DNA of 64,000 nucleotides from Pseudomonadota bacterium (GTDB lineage Bacteria > Pseudomonadota > Gammaproteobacteria > Burkholderiales > Rhodocyclaceae). Below are positions 26,010 through 35,505 of this stretch, one piece after another. The notes below the pieces were generated by a model. It worked only from the letters and a program-made list of their open reading frames with translations. It made no database searches and had not been told where the DNA came from. The translations under genes were made by a program, and so were the position numbers. How positions within the stretch are numbered: the first letter of the stretch is position 1; the number at the start of each line of letters is the position of its first letter. The stretch is taken from contig JAGTRS010000008.1 in NCBI GenBank assembly GCA_018262195.1, positions 1 to 64,000 of the forward strand. Reading direction: 5' to 3'.

Positions 26010-26668
26010 TTGGCGGCTCCTTCGGCGAACAGTCGGTCACGGTTGGCCTCGGCCCATTGGGCAGCCTTGAATACGGCTTTCGAGACCGCACGCGGCGTCA
26101 CGGTGGCGCCAGCGTGATAGTCGATCTGGCCGCCATCCTTCTTGACCTTCCAGTCCTTGTCTGTCACTTGGGCCAGCGACATGCCAGTGAATTGGGTGAT
26201 CCACGGCCGGGCCTTGTTCTTGTCCTTCTTGATCTCAACGTAATCGCCGAGTCCGGGAGTTTCCTTGTGCTGGGTAACGCGTACGCCCGCCACTTCGCCA
26301 TTGGCGCGAATGGCAATGATCAGCCGGATCTTTCCGGCATAGCCATCGGGGGCGACGGCCTCAAAAACCAGACCGAGCGGCTGTCCAGCCTTGCGGGCAC
26401 GGTAGAGCAAGGTGGGGTCGGTCAGGCCTAGTTCAGGCGTTGCCGGCAAGGCGAGCGTATCTTCGAGCAGGGCGTTGTCGTATTCGGTGCGCGGTAGCAC
26501 TTCGTCGACCAGCTTCATTTTCTCTTCGGCCGCCGAGGCTTCAATCGCCGGCTTGGTCCACAGGAAGGCTCCGGAAAGCAGGCCGGTGAAGATGATGACG
26601 AAAACGAACAGGGTGGCGGCAGTACGGACTGCCATGCCGGCTGCGGAAAATTCCTTGCCTGCGCTCAT
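26006..26668 (-). CDS. rnfG: Rnf complex subunit RnfG (FMN-binding)
   Basis: A 220-residue membrane-anchored periplasmic subunit. One N-terminal helix (about 13-36) is followed by the FMN-binding domain; the flavin is joined by phosphoester bond to the Thr of the HAGATVTPRAV motif near residue 190. The ATG at 26668 follows GGAGAAG and overlaps the rnfD end by 4 bp. Electrons pass from RnfC/B through the RnfD and RnfG flavins. Confidence 0.94.
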   Translation of the reverse strand: MSAGKEFSAAGMAVRTAATLFVFVIIFTGLLSGAFLWTKPAIEASAAEEKMKLVDEVLPRTEYDNALLEDTLALPATPELGLTDPTLLYRARKAGQPLGLVFEAVAPDGYAGKIRLIIAIRANGEVAGVRVTQHKETPGLGDYVEIKKDKNKARPWITQFTGMSLAQVTDKDWKVKKDGGQIDYHAGATVTPRAVSKAVFKAAQWAEANRDRLFAEGAAK

Positions 26669-27681
26669 GGCTTCTCCTTCATGCCGAAAATCGGCGGCTG
26701 CGTCAGGAGATCGATCAGCGGAGCGGACAGGTTCATGAGCAGCACGGCGAAGGCCACGCCGTCCGGATAACCGCCGAATACGCGAATGATGTAGGCGAGC
26801 AGGCCGCAGCCGGCGCCAAAGATCAGCTTGCCGCGCGGCGTTGTGCAACCGGAAACCGGGTCGGTGGCGATGAAGAAGGCACCGAGCATGGCGCCGCCGG
26901 AGAGCAGGTGAAAGAGCGGGCTGGCAAACTGGCTCGGGTTGTAGAGCCAGAGCGCGCCGGAGAGCACGGTCATGGATGTGATAAAGGCGAGCGGCACATG
27001 CCAGGTGATCAACTTGCGCTGCCAAAGCCACAGGCCACCAAGCAGGTAGCCGGCGGCGACCCATTCCCAGCCGCGACCGGCGAAGTTGCCGTAGATGTCC
27101 TGGTTGGCCAGCAGCGTGGTGACATCGAAACTTCCTTCGCCCAGCTTGAGTGCTGTCTTCATCGCATCGAGCGGCGTGGCACCGGACAGGGCATCGACGC
27201 GCGGTGCCCAGCCCAGAATGATGTTCATCTGTTCCACCAGACCCAGTTGCAAACCGACGCTTGGCCACTGCGACATCAGCGCCGGGAAGGCGACGATGCA
27301 GACGGCGAAGGCCACCATGGCCGGGTTGAAAGGATTCTGGCCCAGCCCGCCGTAAAGGTGCTTGGCGACGATGACGGCAAATAAGGTACCGGTAACGATC
27401 AGCCACCACGGCGCCAGCGGCGGGAAAGTCAGGGCGATCAGCCAGGCGGTGACAATGGCTGAGCCATCAGTCAGGAAGAGGGCCAGCGGTTTGCCGCGGA
27501 CCTTGAGCATAATCGCCTCGGCAACCAGTGCGGCGAGCGTGGCAATGACCAGCTGAACGAGGATGGCCGGGCCAACTAAGCTGGCATAGGCGGCAATGCC
27601 CGGGATCAGCGCAACGCAGACCTGGATCATCACCTGGCTGACGCTGACATCTTTGAGGAGGAAGGGGGCGGGGGCGAACAT
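26665..27681 (-). CDS. rnfD: Rnf complex subunit RnfD (FMN-binding)
   Basis: A 338-residue polytopic subunit with about nine helices. The covalent FMN site is the Thr of DALSGATPLDAMK near 187. LFLTDGSAIVTAWLIALTFPP and GGLGQNPFNPAM are family motifs. Its ATG shares a base with the rnfC stop (TAATG), and its end overlaps rnfG, showing tight translational coupling. Confidence 0.95.
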   Translation of the reverse strand: MFAPAPFLLKDVSVSQVMIQVCVALIPGIAAYASLVGPAILVQLVIATLAALVAEAIMLKVRGKPLALFLTDGSAIVTAWLIALTFPPLAPWWLIVTGTLFAVIVAKHLYGGLGQNPFNPAMVAFAVCIVAFPALMSQWPSVGLQLGLVEQMNIILGWAPRVDALSGATPLDAMKTALKLGEGSFDVTTLLANQDIYGNFAGRGWEWVAAGYLLGGLWLWQRKLITWHVPLAFITSMTVLSGALWLYNPSQFASPLFHLLSGGAMLGAFFIATDPVSGCTTPRGKLIFGAGCGLLAYIIRVFGGYPDGVAFAVLLMNLSAPLIDLLTQPPIFGMKEKP

Positions 27682-29468
27682 TACTCGGGTTTCTCGCTGG
27701 CCGGGGCAGGGGCGACCGGCTCGGGCTCTATCAGGTGGGCAGACACGCGGCGCGCCTCGATGTCGGCTGCAGCCTTCTGTTGTTCCGGTGTCAGGTTTTC
27801 GGTGTTCTTCGGCTGGGCCGCTTCACGTTGCGCCTTGGCGCGGGCCATGGCAGCTTCGATGGTGGCGCGTTTTACATCGTTTTCCGGGGCGGCCCTGGGG
27901 CCAGCCGTTGCTTCCATGGTCGTGGCAGAGGGTGCGTCGGTGGAGGTGGTGACTGTCGGTGCGCTGGCGGTATCGGCAACCGGCGCGGCGCTGCTTTCCG
28001 CAGCCGCAGCTGCCGCTTCGGCAGCCTTCTTGGCGGCTTGAGCAGCGGCGGCCTTGGCCAGCTTTTCTGCTTTGTCGGCCTTTTCGCGCTCTTCGCGCAA
28101 CTGCTTGAACTCGAAGCGGGTCTTGGCTTGGTCGGAAGCGTTCTTCTCTCGTTCGCGTGCCCAGATTTCGCTCTTGGCAAAACGGAAATACTGGACCAGC
28201 GGGATACGCGACGGGCAGACGAAGGAGCAGCAACCGCACTCAATACAGTCGAAGATGTTGTATTCCTGTGTCTTGCCGAAGTTTTTGGCGCGCGAGAACC
28301 AGTACATCTCGAAGGGTTGCAGTTCGTGCGGACAGGCCCGGGCGCAGGCGCCGCAGCGGATACACGGCATTTCCGGCGCCTTGGGCGGGAACAGGCGATC
28401 GTCGTGGGCGATCAGGCAGTTGGTCGCCTTGACCACCGGCACCTGCCGATCGGGCACCAGGAAGCCCATCATCGGGCCGCCCATGATGATGCCGTCGGTG
28501 TCCGGATGGGGCTGGGCGAGCTTGAGCAGTTCGCCCATCGGTGTGCCGATCAGCACTTCGTAATTGCGCGGTGCGTGGACGTTGCCGGTGACAGTGACCA
28601 GCCGCGAAACGACAGGTTCCCCGTGGGCAATGGCCCGCCACGCGGTGTAGGCGGTGGCGACGTTGAAGCACTGGACGCCGAGATCTGTCGAGCGCTTGGA
28701 CGCCGGAACTTCCTTGCCGGTCAGGACACGGATCAGTTGCTTGGCACCACCGGCAGGGTAAAGCGTTGGTACCTGGACCACCACGAAGGTCTCGCCAAGC
28801 GCCTGTACGGCAGCACGCATGGCGGCGGCGGCTTCCGGCTTGTTGTCCTCGATGCCGATCAGGACCTTTTTCGGTAGCAACAGGTCGCGGAAAATGCCAA
28901 TGCCGCGCACGACTTCTTCGGCGCGTTCGCGCATGAGCAGGTCATCGCAGGTGATGAAGGGCTCGCACTCTGCCCCGTTGATCACCAGCTCTTCCATCGG
29001 GATCGTTTTCGAGGCGGTCAGCTTGCCATGGGTCGGGAATACCGCGCCACCGAGGCCGACGACGCCCGATTGCTGCAGATGTTCGCGCACGGCTTCCGGG
29101 GTCATTGCGGCGTAGTCGAGGGGGCCATGGGCGATCCACTCGTCCTTGCCATCCGGTTCGATGACGACGCACAGCGCATCAAGGCCGGAGGGGTGGGGCT
29201 GGACGTGCATTGCCACTTCGAGCACGGTGCCCGAGGTCGGGGCATGGACAGCGGCCGAAATCCAGCCGTCAGCCTTGCCGATCAACTGGCCTTTCAAGAC
29301 CTTGTCGCCAGCCTGGACCACCGGTTGCGGCATGCCGCCGATGCTCTGGTGGAGCGGCACGACGAGGCGCGAAGGAAGCGGTGCCTGGGCGATCGGCAGG
29401 GTGACCGATTGCGTCTTGTTGGTCGGCGGCTTGACGCCACCCTTGAATTTGAACAGGTTCATCAACAT
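27681..29468 (-). CDS. rnfC: Rnf complex subunit RnfC with long Ala/Lys-rich tail
   Basis: A 595-residue peripheral subunit, the NADH- and FMN-binding entry point. Residues about 130-300 hold the nucleotide/flavin domain (VGLGGAVFPTHGKL, VINGAECEPFITCDD); two 4Fe-4S motifs follow (CIRCGACARACP, CIECGCCSFVCP). The last ~150 residues are an Ala/Lys/Glu-rich, low-complexity and probably coiled tail, as seen in gammaproteobacterial RnfC. Start at 29468 overlaps the rnfB stop (TGATG); an ATG at 29462 is the alternative. Confidence 0.95.
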   Translation of the reverse strand: MLMNLFKFKGGVKPPTNKTQSVTLPIAQAPLPSRLVVPLHQSIGGMPQPVVQAGDKVLKGQLIGKADGWISAAVHAPTSGTVLEVAMHVQPHPSGLDALCVVIEPDGKDEWIAHGPLDYAAMTPEAVREHLQQSGVVGLGGAVFPTHGKLTASKTIPMEELVINGAECEPFITCDDLLMRERAEEVVRGIGIFRDLLLPKKVLIGIEDNKPEAAAAMRAAVQALGETFVVVQVPTLYPAGGAKQLIRVLTGKEVPASKRSTDLGVQCFNVATAYTAWRAIAHGEPVVSRLVTVTGNVHAPRNYEVLIGTPMGELLKLAQPHPDTDGIIMGGPMMGFLVPDRQVPVVKATNCLIAHDDRLFPPKAPEMPCIRCGACARACPHELQPFEMYWFSRAKNFGKTQEYNIFDCIECGCCSFVCPSRIPLVQYFRFAKSEIWAREREKNASDQAKTRFEFKQLREEREKADKAEKLAKAAAAQAAKKAAEAAAAAAESSAAPVADTASAPTVTTSTDAPSATTMEATAGPRAAPENDVKRATIEAAMARAKAQREAAQPKNTENLTPEQQKAAADIEARRVSAHLIEPEPVAPAPASEKPE

Positions 29469-30031
29469 CAGGCGGCCTTCAGGGGAGCTACTGCGGCCTT
29501 GATTTCAACGACCGGGTATTTCCATTTCCAGTTGTCGATGTTCTCGCCGATCGCTTCCATGTGGATGCATTCGACGGGGCAGGGTGGCAGGCACAGTTCG
29601 CAACCGGTGCATTGCTGGGCAACGATGGTGTGCATCTGCTTGGCGGCGCCGACGATGGCATCGACCGGGCAGGCCTGGATACAGAGCGTGCAGCCGATGC
29701 AGGTGTTCTCGTCAATGATGGCGATTTGCTTTGGCTTTTCTTCGGCATCGAGCGGCTTGACCTCGCGACCAAGCAGATCGGCCAGTCGCTGTACACCTTC
29801 CGCGCCACCCGGAGGGCACTTGTTGATTTCATCGCCATTGGCGATGGCTTCGGCGTAGGGCTTGCAACCGGGGTAGCCGCACTGGCCGCACTGGGTCTGC
29901 GGCAGGATGGCTTCGATTTTCTCGATCAGCGGGTCACCTTCGACCTTGAACTTGATCGCGGCGAAACCGAGCGCGGCGCCGAGCACGACCGCGCCGAGGG
30001 CCATGATGGCGATGGCGAGCAGGATATCCAT
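29468..30031 (-). CDS. rnfB: Rnf complex subunit RnfB (ferredoxin subunit)
   Basis: A 187-residue subunit with an N-terminal membrane helix, a 4Fe-4S Fes domain ([19 protein letters not shown]) and two ferredoxin-type clusters ([24 protein letters not shown]). It passes electrons between ferredoxin and the membrane core. Overlaps rnfA (TAATG) and rnfC (TGATG). Confidence 0.95.
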   Translation of the reverse strand: MDILLAIAIMALGAVVLGAALGFAAIKFKVEGDPLIEKIEAILPQTQCGQCGYPGCKPYAEAIANGDEINKCPPGGAEGVQRLADLLGREVKPLDAEEKPKQIAIIDENTCIGCTLCIQACPVDAIVGAAKQMHTIVAQQCTGCELCLPPCPVECIHMEAIGENIDNWKWKYPVVEIKAAVAPLKAA

Positions 30032-30615
30032 TACTGGTACTTGTCCAGGCCGGCAAAGCCCATGAAGGCGAGTGCCATCAGGCCGGCAGTGACCATGGCA
30101 ATGGCGACACCACGGAAATGGGTGGGTACGTCAGCGCCTTCGACCCGTTCGCGGATGCCGGCAAAGAGGATCAGCACCAGCGAGAAGCCGACCGCGCTGC
30201 CGGCTCCGAACAGCAGTGAATCGACGAAGTTGTAGCCGTTCGAAATGTTGAGCAGCGGCACGCCGAGCACGGCGCAGTTGGTGGTGATCAGCGGCAGGTA
30301 GATGCCCAGCGTCTGCTGCAGCGTCGGCGAGGTCTTGGCGATGACCATTTCGGTCAGCTGGACGATGGCGGCGATGGTGACGATGAAGGACAGCGTGCGC
30401 AGGTATTCGAGCCCGAACGGCATCAACAGGTAGTGATCGATGATGTAGCTGGCGCCGGTCGCCATGGTCAGCACGAAAGTCGTGGCGGCGCCCATGCCGT
30501 AGGCGGTTTCCAGTTTCTTGGAAACGCCCATGAAGGGGCAAAGACCGAGAATCTTCACCAGCACGACGTTGTTGACCAGCACCGCGCCGACGAGGATGAA
30601 TAAGTAGTGGCTCAT
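30031..30615 (-). CDS. rnfA: Rnf complex subunit RnfA
   Basis: A 194-residue six-helix membrane subunit, partner of Rnf[16 protein letters not shown] and [17 protein letters not shown] carry the conserved cysteines of the membrane cluster. First gene of the rnfABCDGE operon, whose promoter should lie in the 72-bp gap before pyrD or further up if co-transcribed with it. Confidence 0.95.
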   Translation of the reverse strand: MSHYLFILVGAVLVNNVVLVKILGLCPFMGVSKKLETAYGMGAATTFVLTMATGASYIIDHYLLMPFGLEYLRTLSFIVTIAAIVQLTEMVIAKTSPTLQQTLGIYLPLITTNCAVLGVPLLNISNGYNFVDSLLFGAGSAVGFSLVLILFAGIRERVEGADVPTHFRGVAIAMVTAGLMALAFMGFAGLDKYQ

Positions 30616-30687
30616 AAATTGGGCAAGCGTTAAGCGCGCATTATCGGACTTTGTTGCAGTGCAAACAACCGCGGGCTGCTTATGGCT

Positions 30688-31734
30688 TTATACGGTTTTC
30701 TTCCGCAATATGTTAGCGAGGGTTTCTGCCACTTCGCTGACCAGATCAGGGCCGCGGTAGATGAAACCGCTGTAGAACTGCACCAGGCTCGCGCCGGCGC
30801 GGATTTTCTCGGCTGCATCCTCGCCACCCATGATGCCGCCAACGCCGATGATCGGCAGTTCGCCAGCCAGGGCAATCGAGAGTTTTTTCTGTACCGCAGT
30901 TGATCTCGCGAAAACCGGCTTGCCCGACAGGCCGCCGGTTTCAGCGGCATTCGGCATGCCTTCGACCCCTTCGCGCGAAAGCGTGGTGTTGGTGGCGATC
31001 ACGGCATCGAAACGGTGGCGGCGCAGGGCGTCGGCAATGGCGGTGATCTGCTCGTCGTCGAGATCCGGGGCGATCTTCAGCGCCATCGGCACGTACTTGC
31101 CGTATTGGTCGGCCAGTTGCAGTTGTTTGGCTTTCAATTGAGCCAGCAGGTCGTCGAGCGCCTCGTCCTTCTGCAGTTCGCGCAGGTTCTTGGTGTTCGG
31201 CGACGAGATATTGACCGTGACGTAGCTGGCGTCGTTGTACACCTTGTCGAGGCAGATCAGGTAGTCGTCAGCGGCCTTCTCGATCGGTGTGGTCGCGTTC
31301 TTGCCGATGTTGATGCCGAGAATGCCGCCTTTTTTCGGGAACTCGGCCGCGCGGACATTTTCCAGCAGCTTGTCGACGCCGGCATTGTTGAAACCCATCC
31401 GGTTGATGATGCCCTGCGCTTCCGGGATGCGGAACAGGCGCGGCTTCGGGTTGCCATCCTGCGGGCGCGGGGTGATCGTGCCGATTTCAATGAAGCCGAA
31501 GCCGAGCTTGGCCAGACCGTCGATGTGATCACCGTTCTTGTCCAGGCCCGCAGCCAAGCCAACCGGATTCGGAAACTTGAGGCCCATGACCTCGACCGGG
31601 CAGGCGGCGACCGGTTTGGCGACGGCGCAGGCCAGGCCGGCGGCGTTCATGAAATCGATGCCCTTCATGCCGATACCGTGGGCGGTCTCAGCGTCGAGGG
31701 AGAAGAAGAATTTGCGGATGAGGGGATATAGCAT
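30688..31734 (-). CDS. pyrD: Dihydroorotate dehydrogenase (quinone), class 2
   Basis: A 348-residue FMN enzyme of pyrimidine synthesis, oxidising dihydroorotate with quinone at the inner membrane. The N-terminal membrane-associating helices ([19 protein letters not shown]) mark class 2. Seen: [34 protein letters not shown] with the catalytic Ser, [10 protein letters not shown] and [11 protein letters not shown]. No fault in the frame. Confidence 0.96.
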   Translation of the reverse strand: MLYPLIRKFFFSLDAETAHGIGMKGIDFMNAAGLACAVAKPVAACPVEVMGLKFPNPVGLAAGLDKNGDHIDGLAKLGFGFIEIGTITPRPQDGNPKPRLFRIPEAQGIINRMGFNNAGVDKLLENVRAAEFPKKGGILGINIGKNATTPIEKAADDYLICLDKVYNDASYVTVNISSPNTKNLRELQKDEALDDLLAQLKAKQLQLADQYGKYVPMALKIAPDLDDEQITAIADALRRHRFDAVIATNTTLSREGVEGMPNAAETGGLSGKPVFARSTAVQKKLSIALAGELPIIGVGGIMGGEDAAEKIRAGASLVQFYSGFIYRGPDLVSEVAETLANILRKKTV

Positions 31735-31809
31735 GATGGGGCAGCATTTTACCGCATTGCGCCGGCCCTCGCCCGGCGTTCGCTATCCCTTTGGTCGTAT
31801 GCCTCCTGC

Positions 31810-33147
31810 TTAGCGAAATTTTTGCTTGAAGCTGGCTGGGTCCAGGCCATGCCGGGCGAGAAGTTTGTAGAACTCTGTCCGGTTGCGTTGGGCGACCCGT
31901 GCGGCATGGGCGACGTTGCCACCGGTGGTCTGCAACAGGCGGATCAGGTAGTCACGCTCGAAATCGCGCCTTGCGTCATCGAAGGCGGTCAAGCAATCCT
32001 CTTCGAGTTCGCGCATGACGCGGCGAACGATTGCTTCCGGAATGATCGGGGTCAGACTCAGTTCCGCGACTTGGCCAAGCACATTTTTTAGTTGCCGGAC
32101 ATTCCCCGGCCAACGCCCTTCCAGCAAGGCTGAAAGCGCCTCGGGGGCAAGGGCCAGATTTGCCTCGGGGCGAAGCCTTGATAAAAAATGCTTGGCCAGA
32201 ACGGGGATGTCTTCCAGCCGGTCGCTCAAGGGCGGCAGGAGTAGTGTCGAGCCGCTGAGTAGATAAAACAGGTCGCTGCGGAAAGCCCCTTCGGCGACTG
32301 CTCCATCCAATGGCCGCGGGCTTGAGGTGATTACCTGCGCTGCAGGGGCGATATTTCGTCGCGTCGGGGCATTTAACCGATGCAAGGGATCCTTCACTTG
32401 CATCTGTGCGAAAAGAAGCTGGAATAAACGGGATTGTGCGAGCGGCGAAAGGGTGCCGACGTCCTGCAGGTAAAGTACGCCATTTCCCGCTTCGGCAAAG
32501 ACGCCGGCAGGGTCGTCCTGGGACAGTAACTGTTCCTGCTCATGGGCCGGGAAATCGGTGCACGATAGCGTGACGAACGGCTGGTCGGCGCGTTCTCCAG
32601 CCTGATGAATGGCTTTCGCCAGGGTGCTTTTCCCCGAACCGCCCGGCCCGACCAGCAAGGTAGTGCGCGATTCTTCGCTGATGCGCAATGCCTGGCGCAG
32701 CAGTTCTTCCATCCGCACATTGACGGTAATCAGCTCCTTGCGCCATTGGGCCGAGTCTTGATCTGGGTCGAGCGTCGGTGATAGACGGATGGCATCTGCC
32801 GTTCGCCGCAGGAGTTCCTGGCCATCGAAGGGCTTGGTCAGGAAGCTGAAGACGCCACGGTGGGTGGCAGAAACTGCATCGGGTATCGTGCCATGGGCGG
32901 TCAGGATGATCACCGGCATGGTGGGCGCTTCTTTTTGCAGGTGATCGAACAGGGTCAGACCATCCATTTCACCCATGCGCAGGTCGGTGATGACCAATTG
33001 CGGGCGCTGCTGGCGGAAGCTGATGAGGGCAGCCTCACCCGACTCGGCTTGGGTTACTTGATAGCCGGCCGCCGTCAGTCGGACTCCGATCAGATGCAGC
33101 ATGTCGGGATCGTCATCGACGATCAGGATTCTGGCGCCCTCGTCCAT
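31810..33147 (-). CDS. GlrR/QseF-like response regulator with degenerate AAA+ domain
   Basis: A 445-residue NtrC-type regulator. The receiver is intact (DDD at 11-13, Asp55 in TDLRM, Lys105). The AAA+ domain keeps Walker A GPGGSGKS (167-174), but the sigma54-contact GAFTGA loop is absent: the segment between about 205 and 220 is shortened (LLSQDDPAGVFAEAG). Walker B is LYLQDVG instead of LFLDEIG. FRSDLFYLLSG has lost one of the two usual Arg. A C-terminal Fis-type HTH (NVAHAARVAQRNRTEFYKLL) remains. It abuts the QseG-like gene. Probably a DNA-binding regulator that no longer activates sigma54. Confidence 0.88.
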   Translation of the reverse strand: MDEGARILIVDDDPDMLHLIGVRLTAAGYQVTQAESGEAALISFRQQRPQLVITDLRMGEMDGLTLFDHLQKEAPTMPVIILTAHGTIPDAVSATHRGVFSFLTKPFDGQELLRRTADAIRLSPTLDPDQDSAQWRKELITVNVRMEELLRQALRISEESRTTLLVGPGGSGKSTLAKAIHQAGERADQPFVTLSCTDFPAHEQEQLLSQDDPAGVFAEAGNGVLYLQDVGTLSPLAQSRLFQLLFAQMQVKDPLHRLNAPTRRNIAPAAQVITSSPRPLDGAVAEGAFRSDLFYLLSGSTLLLPPLSDRLEDIPVLAKHFLSRLRPEANLALAPEALSALLEGRWPGNVRQLKNVLGQVAELSLTPIIPEAIVRRVMRELEEDCLTAFDDARRDFERDYLIRLLQTTGGNVAHAARVAQRNRTEFYKLLARHGLDPASFKQKFR

Positions 33148-33483
33148 TCAGCGATTTTTCCCTCGGCTACGCAGGTCGCGGTCAATGGCGAGCAGGGCAT
33201 CGAGCTTTTTTTGCAGTTCGTCGGTACGCTTCTGGTTTTCCTTGAGCGCCAGTTCAAGCCGGCGTTTTTCATCCTGGCAATGACGTTGTCGCTCCGCCAT
33301 CAAACGCTCGGACTCACTCATTTTTGCAGGCTCTGACGACGAGTGTGCGGCGGACGACTCCGCGCCAGCCGATGATTCCTGTCTTTCTCCGGTCATCGAT
33401 GCACATCCGGCAAGCACAATGCAGACAGCCAGGCAGGCTGCTTTTGTGGCGTTTGCGTGAACATGGAAACGGTTTTTCAGCAT
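33148..33483 (-). CDS. QseG-like lipoprotein
   Basis: A 111-residue lipoprotein with lipobox VLAGC (Cys near 27), a Ser/Ala-rich linker and a C-terminal coiled coil (residues about 60-105, Lys/Glu/Leu-rich). In enterobacteria QseG (YfhG) lies between glrK and glrR and interacts with the kinase in the periplasm; the same order here supports the call, as sequence alone is too variable. Its stop abuts the glrR start. Confidence 0.72.
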   Translation of the reverse strand: MLKNRFHVHANATKAACLAVCIVLAGCASMTGERQESSAGAESSAAHSSSEPAKMSESERLMAERQRHCQDEKRRLELALKENQKRTDELQKKLDALLAIDRDLRSRGKNR

Positions 33484-33492
33484 GGCATGGAC

Positions 33493-34929
33493 TCAGATAT
33501 TTTGCGGACGACGCAGGTAGGGGGCGTGGAGCGGCAGGATGACTTTGAAGTGCGCCCCTTCGGGTGTCGGCACCAAGCGCAATTCGCCGCGATGGGCCAG
33601 CACGAACTCGCGGGCAATGGCCAGGCCGAGTCCGATTCCGGCGATCTGGCGTGATGCCTTGCTGCGATAAAAGGGTTCAAAAATCTGCGGCGCGTCGTTG
33701 GCATCGACGCCCGGTCCTTGGTCAATGACCTCAAATATTGCCTGATCGGCGTTGTGGGTTAGCTGAATATGGATGCAAGCGCCATCCGGCGAGAATTTGA
33801 CGGCATTTGACAGCAGATTGTGAATGATGGTCGTCAGCCCTTCTCGGCCAGCGATGATTTCGGTTTCCTGCAGGCTGCACTCGAAATGAAGTTGACGTTC
33901 GCCGGCGCTGAGCCGGTAGGTTTCAAGGACTTCTTCGATCAATTGATCGAAACGAAGTTTTTCATGGCCGATGCGTTCGGCGGCATGGCCGGCTTGCTGC
34001 AGGCGTAGCAGGCCCTCGATCAGATCCTGCAGGCGCCGGGAGTTGCTCTGGAGGATGCCGACAATCCGATGCTGTTCTGGCGTCAGGGGGCCGGCCACCA
34101 GTTCATTGAGCAGCGATGCGCCTTCGTGCATGGCGGCCAGCGGTGTCTTGAGTTCGTGGGAGACGTGGCGCAGGACCTGTGTTCGGCTCTCCTCCAGCGA
34201 CAGCAAGCGGCGGCGCAGCCATTCCAGCCAGCGCCCCAGCCAACGCAGGTCGCCTGGTCCATCAAGGGCGATTTCCTGTTGCAAATCACCTTTGCCCAAC
34301 CTCAGCACGGCCTTTTCGAAGCGGCCAATCAGGCGAGATAGCAGGCGACGGATCAACCACAGGCAACACATGGCGACCAGAGCCGCACTGGCTGCCGCGA
34401 CAAGAAGCCGGATGCGCAGGGCCTCGGATTCGGCCAGATACTGATCCTGTTCGCGCTCAAGGATGTCGTGTGCTTCATCGAGCGCTTTTTGCGAGCGCAG
34501 TTTGATGTCATCGATGGCGGTATGCAGGGGATTGGTGTTTCCCGTTTCCCTGAGGGTTATGTAGGCATCCTTTTCCGTCGCAATCTGGTGGCGCAATTCA
34601 GAAATCAATCGTTCCGGCAATGGCGGCAGACGGGTAAAGGATTCGAGATTCGATTGCCACTCGCTGCGGACTTGCGCGTAGTCGCTCAAGGATTGCCCAT
34701 CCTTGAGAACCTCATAACGCCGCAGGTCGCGTTCCATGTGAACCAGATCCTCGGTCAGTTCCCCGCTCAGTCGCGACGAGGTCGACACATGCTCAATCGC
34801 AGCGCGATAGCGGCTGTTGAGCGTATCCAGAGCGACGAAGACATAGGCGCCGGCTACCAGCAATGGCAGGGCGACCAGGATGTGGCCAAGGGTTACCAGC
34901 TGCAGGAAGGAGCGCGGATAGCGTTTCAT
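33493..34929 (-). CDS. GlrK/QseE-like sensor histidine kinase
   Basis: A 478-residue membrane kinase. Two transmembrane helices (about 15-35 and 175-197) flank a helical periplasmic domain; a HAMP region follows, then the H box HVSHELKTPLAAM, N box NLLSNAVKFSPDG, and DQGPGVDA and GIGLGLAIAREF ATP-binding motifs. It heads the kinase-QseG-GlrR cassette and is divergent from fccA. ATG at 34929 preferred over 34938. In E. coli the signal is linked to envelope stress. Confidence 0.87.
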   Translation of the reverse strand: MKRYPRSFLQLVTLGHILVALPLLVAGAYVFVALDTLNSRYRAAIEHVSTSSRLSGELTEDLVHMERDLRRYEVLKDGQSLSDYAQVRSEWQSNLESFTRLPPLPERLISELRHQIATEKDAYITLRETGNTNPLHTAIDDIKLRSQKALDEAHDILEREQDQYLAESEALRIRLLVAAASAALVAMCCLWLIRRLLSRLIGRFEKAVLRLGKGDLQQEIALDGPGDLRWLGRWLEWLRRRLLSLEESRTQVLRHVSHELKTPLAAMHEGASLLNELVAGPLTPEQHRIVGILQSNSRRLQDLIEGLLRLQQAGHAAERIGHEKLRFDQLIEEVLETYRLSAGERQLHFECSLQETEIIAGREGLTTIIHNLLSNAVKFSPDGACIHIQLTHNADQAIFEVIDQGPGVDANDAPQIFEPFYRSKASRQIAGIGLGLAIAREFVLAHRGELRLVPTPEGAHFKVILPLHAPYLRRPQNI

Positions 34930-35086
34930 GGCCGCCATCGTAAGGCAGTGTGCGGTTCAGCAAAAGTGTCGGGGGTGGACGACAGCTGTCACGGCTTGAT
35001 TTAAACCGGATGATCCGTCCTGCGAATTCGGCCAGGGATTCGTTTCCTAGTAACCAAGACCATTGAGTCAATTGCGGAGGATCATC

Positions 35087-35488
35087 ATGAATCCAAAGAA
35101 AATGCGTTTGCGGAGCCTGCTTGGGCTTCCCTTCGCCCTGGCCAGTTTTTGCGTGGCCGCCCAGACGACACCGGCCGAGCCGCCAGCAGGTCGCCTGCTT
35201 GCCTCGAACTGCTTCCAGTGCCACGGCTACAACGGCAAGTCGAGTATCGGCTTCGAGCGTCTGGCTGGCGAGTCGTCTTCCGAGATCTACAACGAGTTGC
35301 GCGAAATGCGGACCAAGATGCCGCCCAAGATGATGGACATGCATGCCCGTGGCTATACCGACGCGCAGATGCGTCTGATTGCGGATTACTTCGCCAAGGT
35401 GAATACGACCACGACTGCAACATCGACCTCCACCGCAACTGCCACGACGACTTCGAGCAAGTCTTACTCGCGCCAGAAATCTGATTAA
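35087..35488 (+). CDS. fccA: Flavocytochrome c sulfide dehydrogenase, cytochrome subunit
   Basis: A 133-residue periplasmic class I c-type cytochrome with signal peptide and a single heme site CFQCH (42-46), followed by a Thr/Ser/Ala-rich C-terminal tail (about 105-130) of unknown use. Directly followed (17 bp) by the FccB flavoprotein, with which it should oxidise sulfide to sulfur and pass electrons to soluble cytochrome. GGAGG precedes the ATG at 35087. A one-heme version, smaller than the two-heme subunit of Allochromatium. Confidence 0.85.
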   Translation: MNPKKMRLRSLLGLPFALASFCVAAQTTPAEPPAGRLLASNCFQCHGYNGKSSIGFERLAGESSSEIYNELREMRTKMPPKMMDMHARGYTDAQMRLIADYFAKVNTTTTATSTSTATATTTSSKSYSRQKSD

Positions 35489-35505
35489 TTCAAGGAGACT
35501 GCATC

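Noticed and set aside
27735-28877. 380-codon plus-strand frame opposite rnfC
   Set aside because: Low-complexity Gly/Arg/Val peptide antisense to RnfC, whose clusters and order within rnf are certain.
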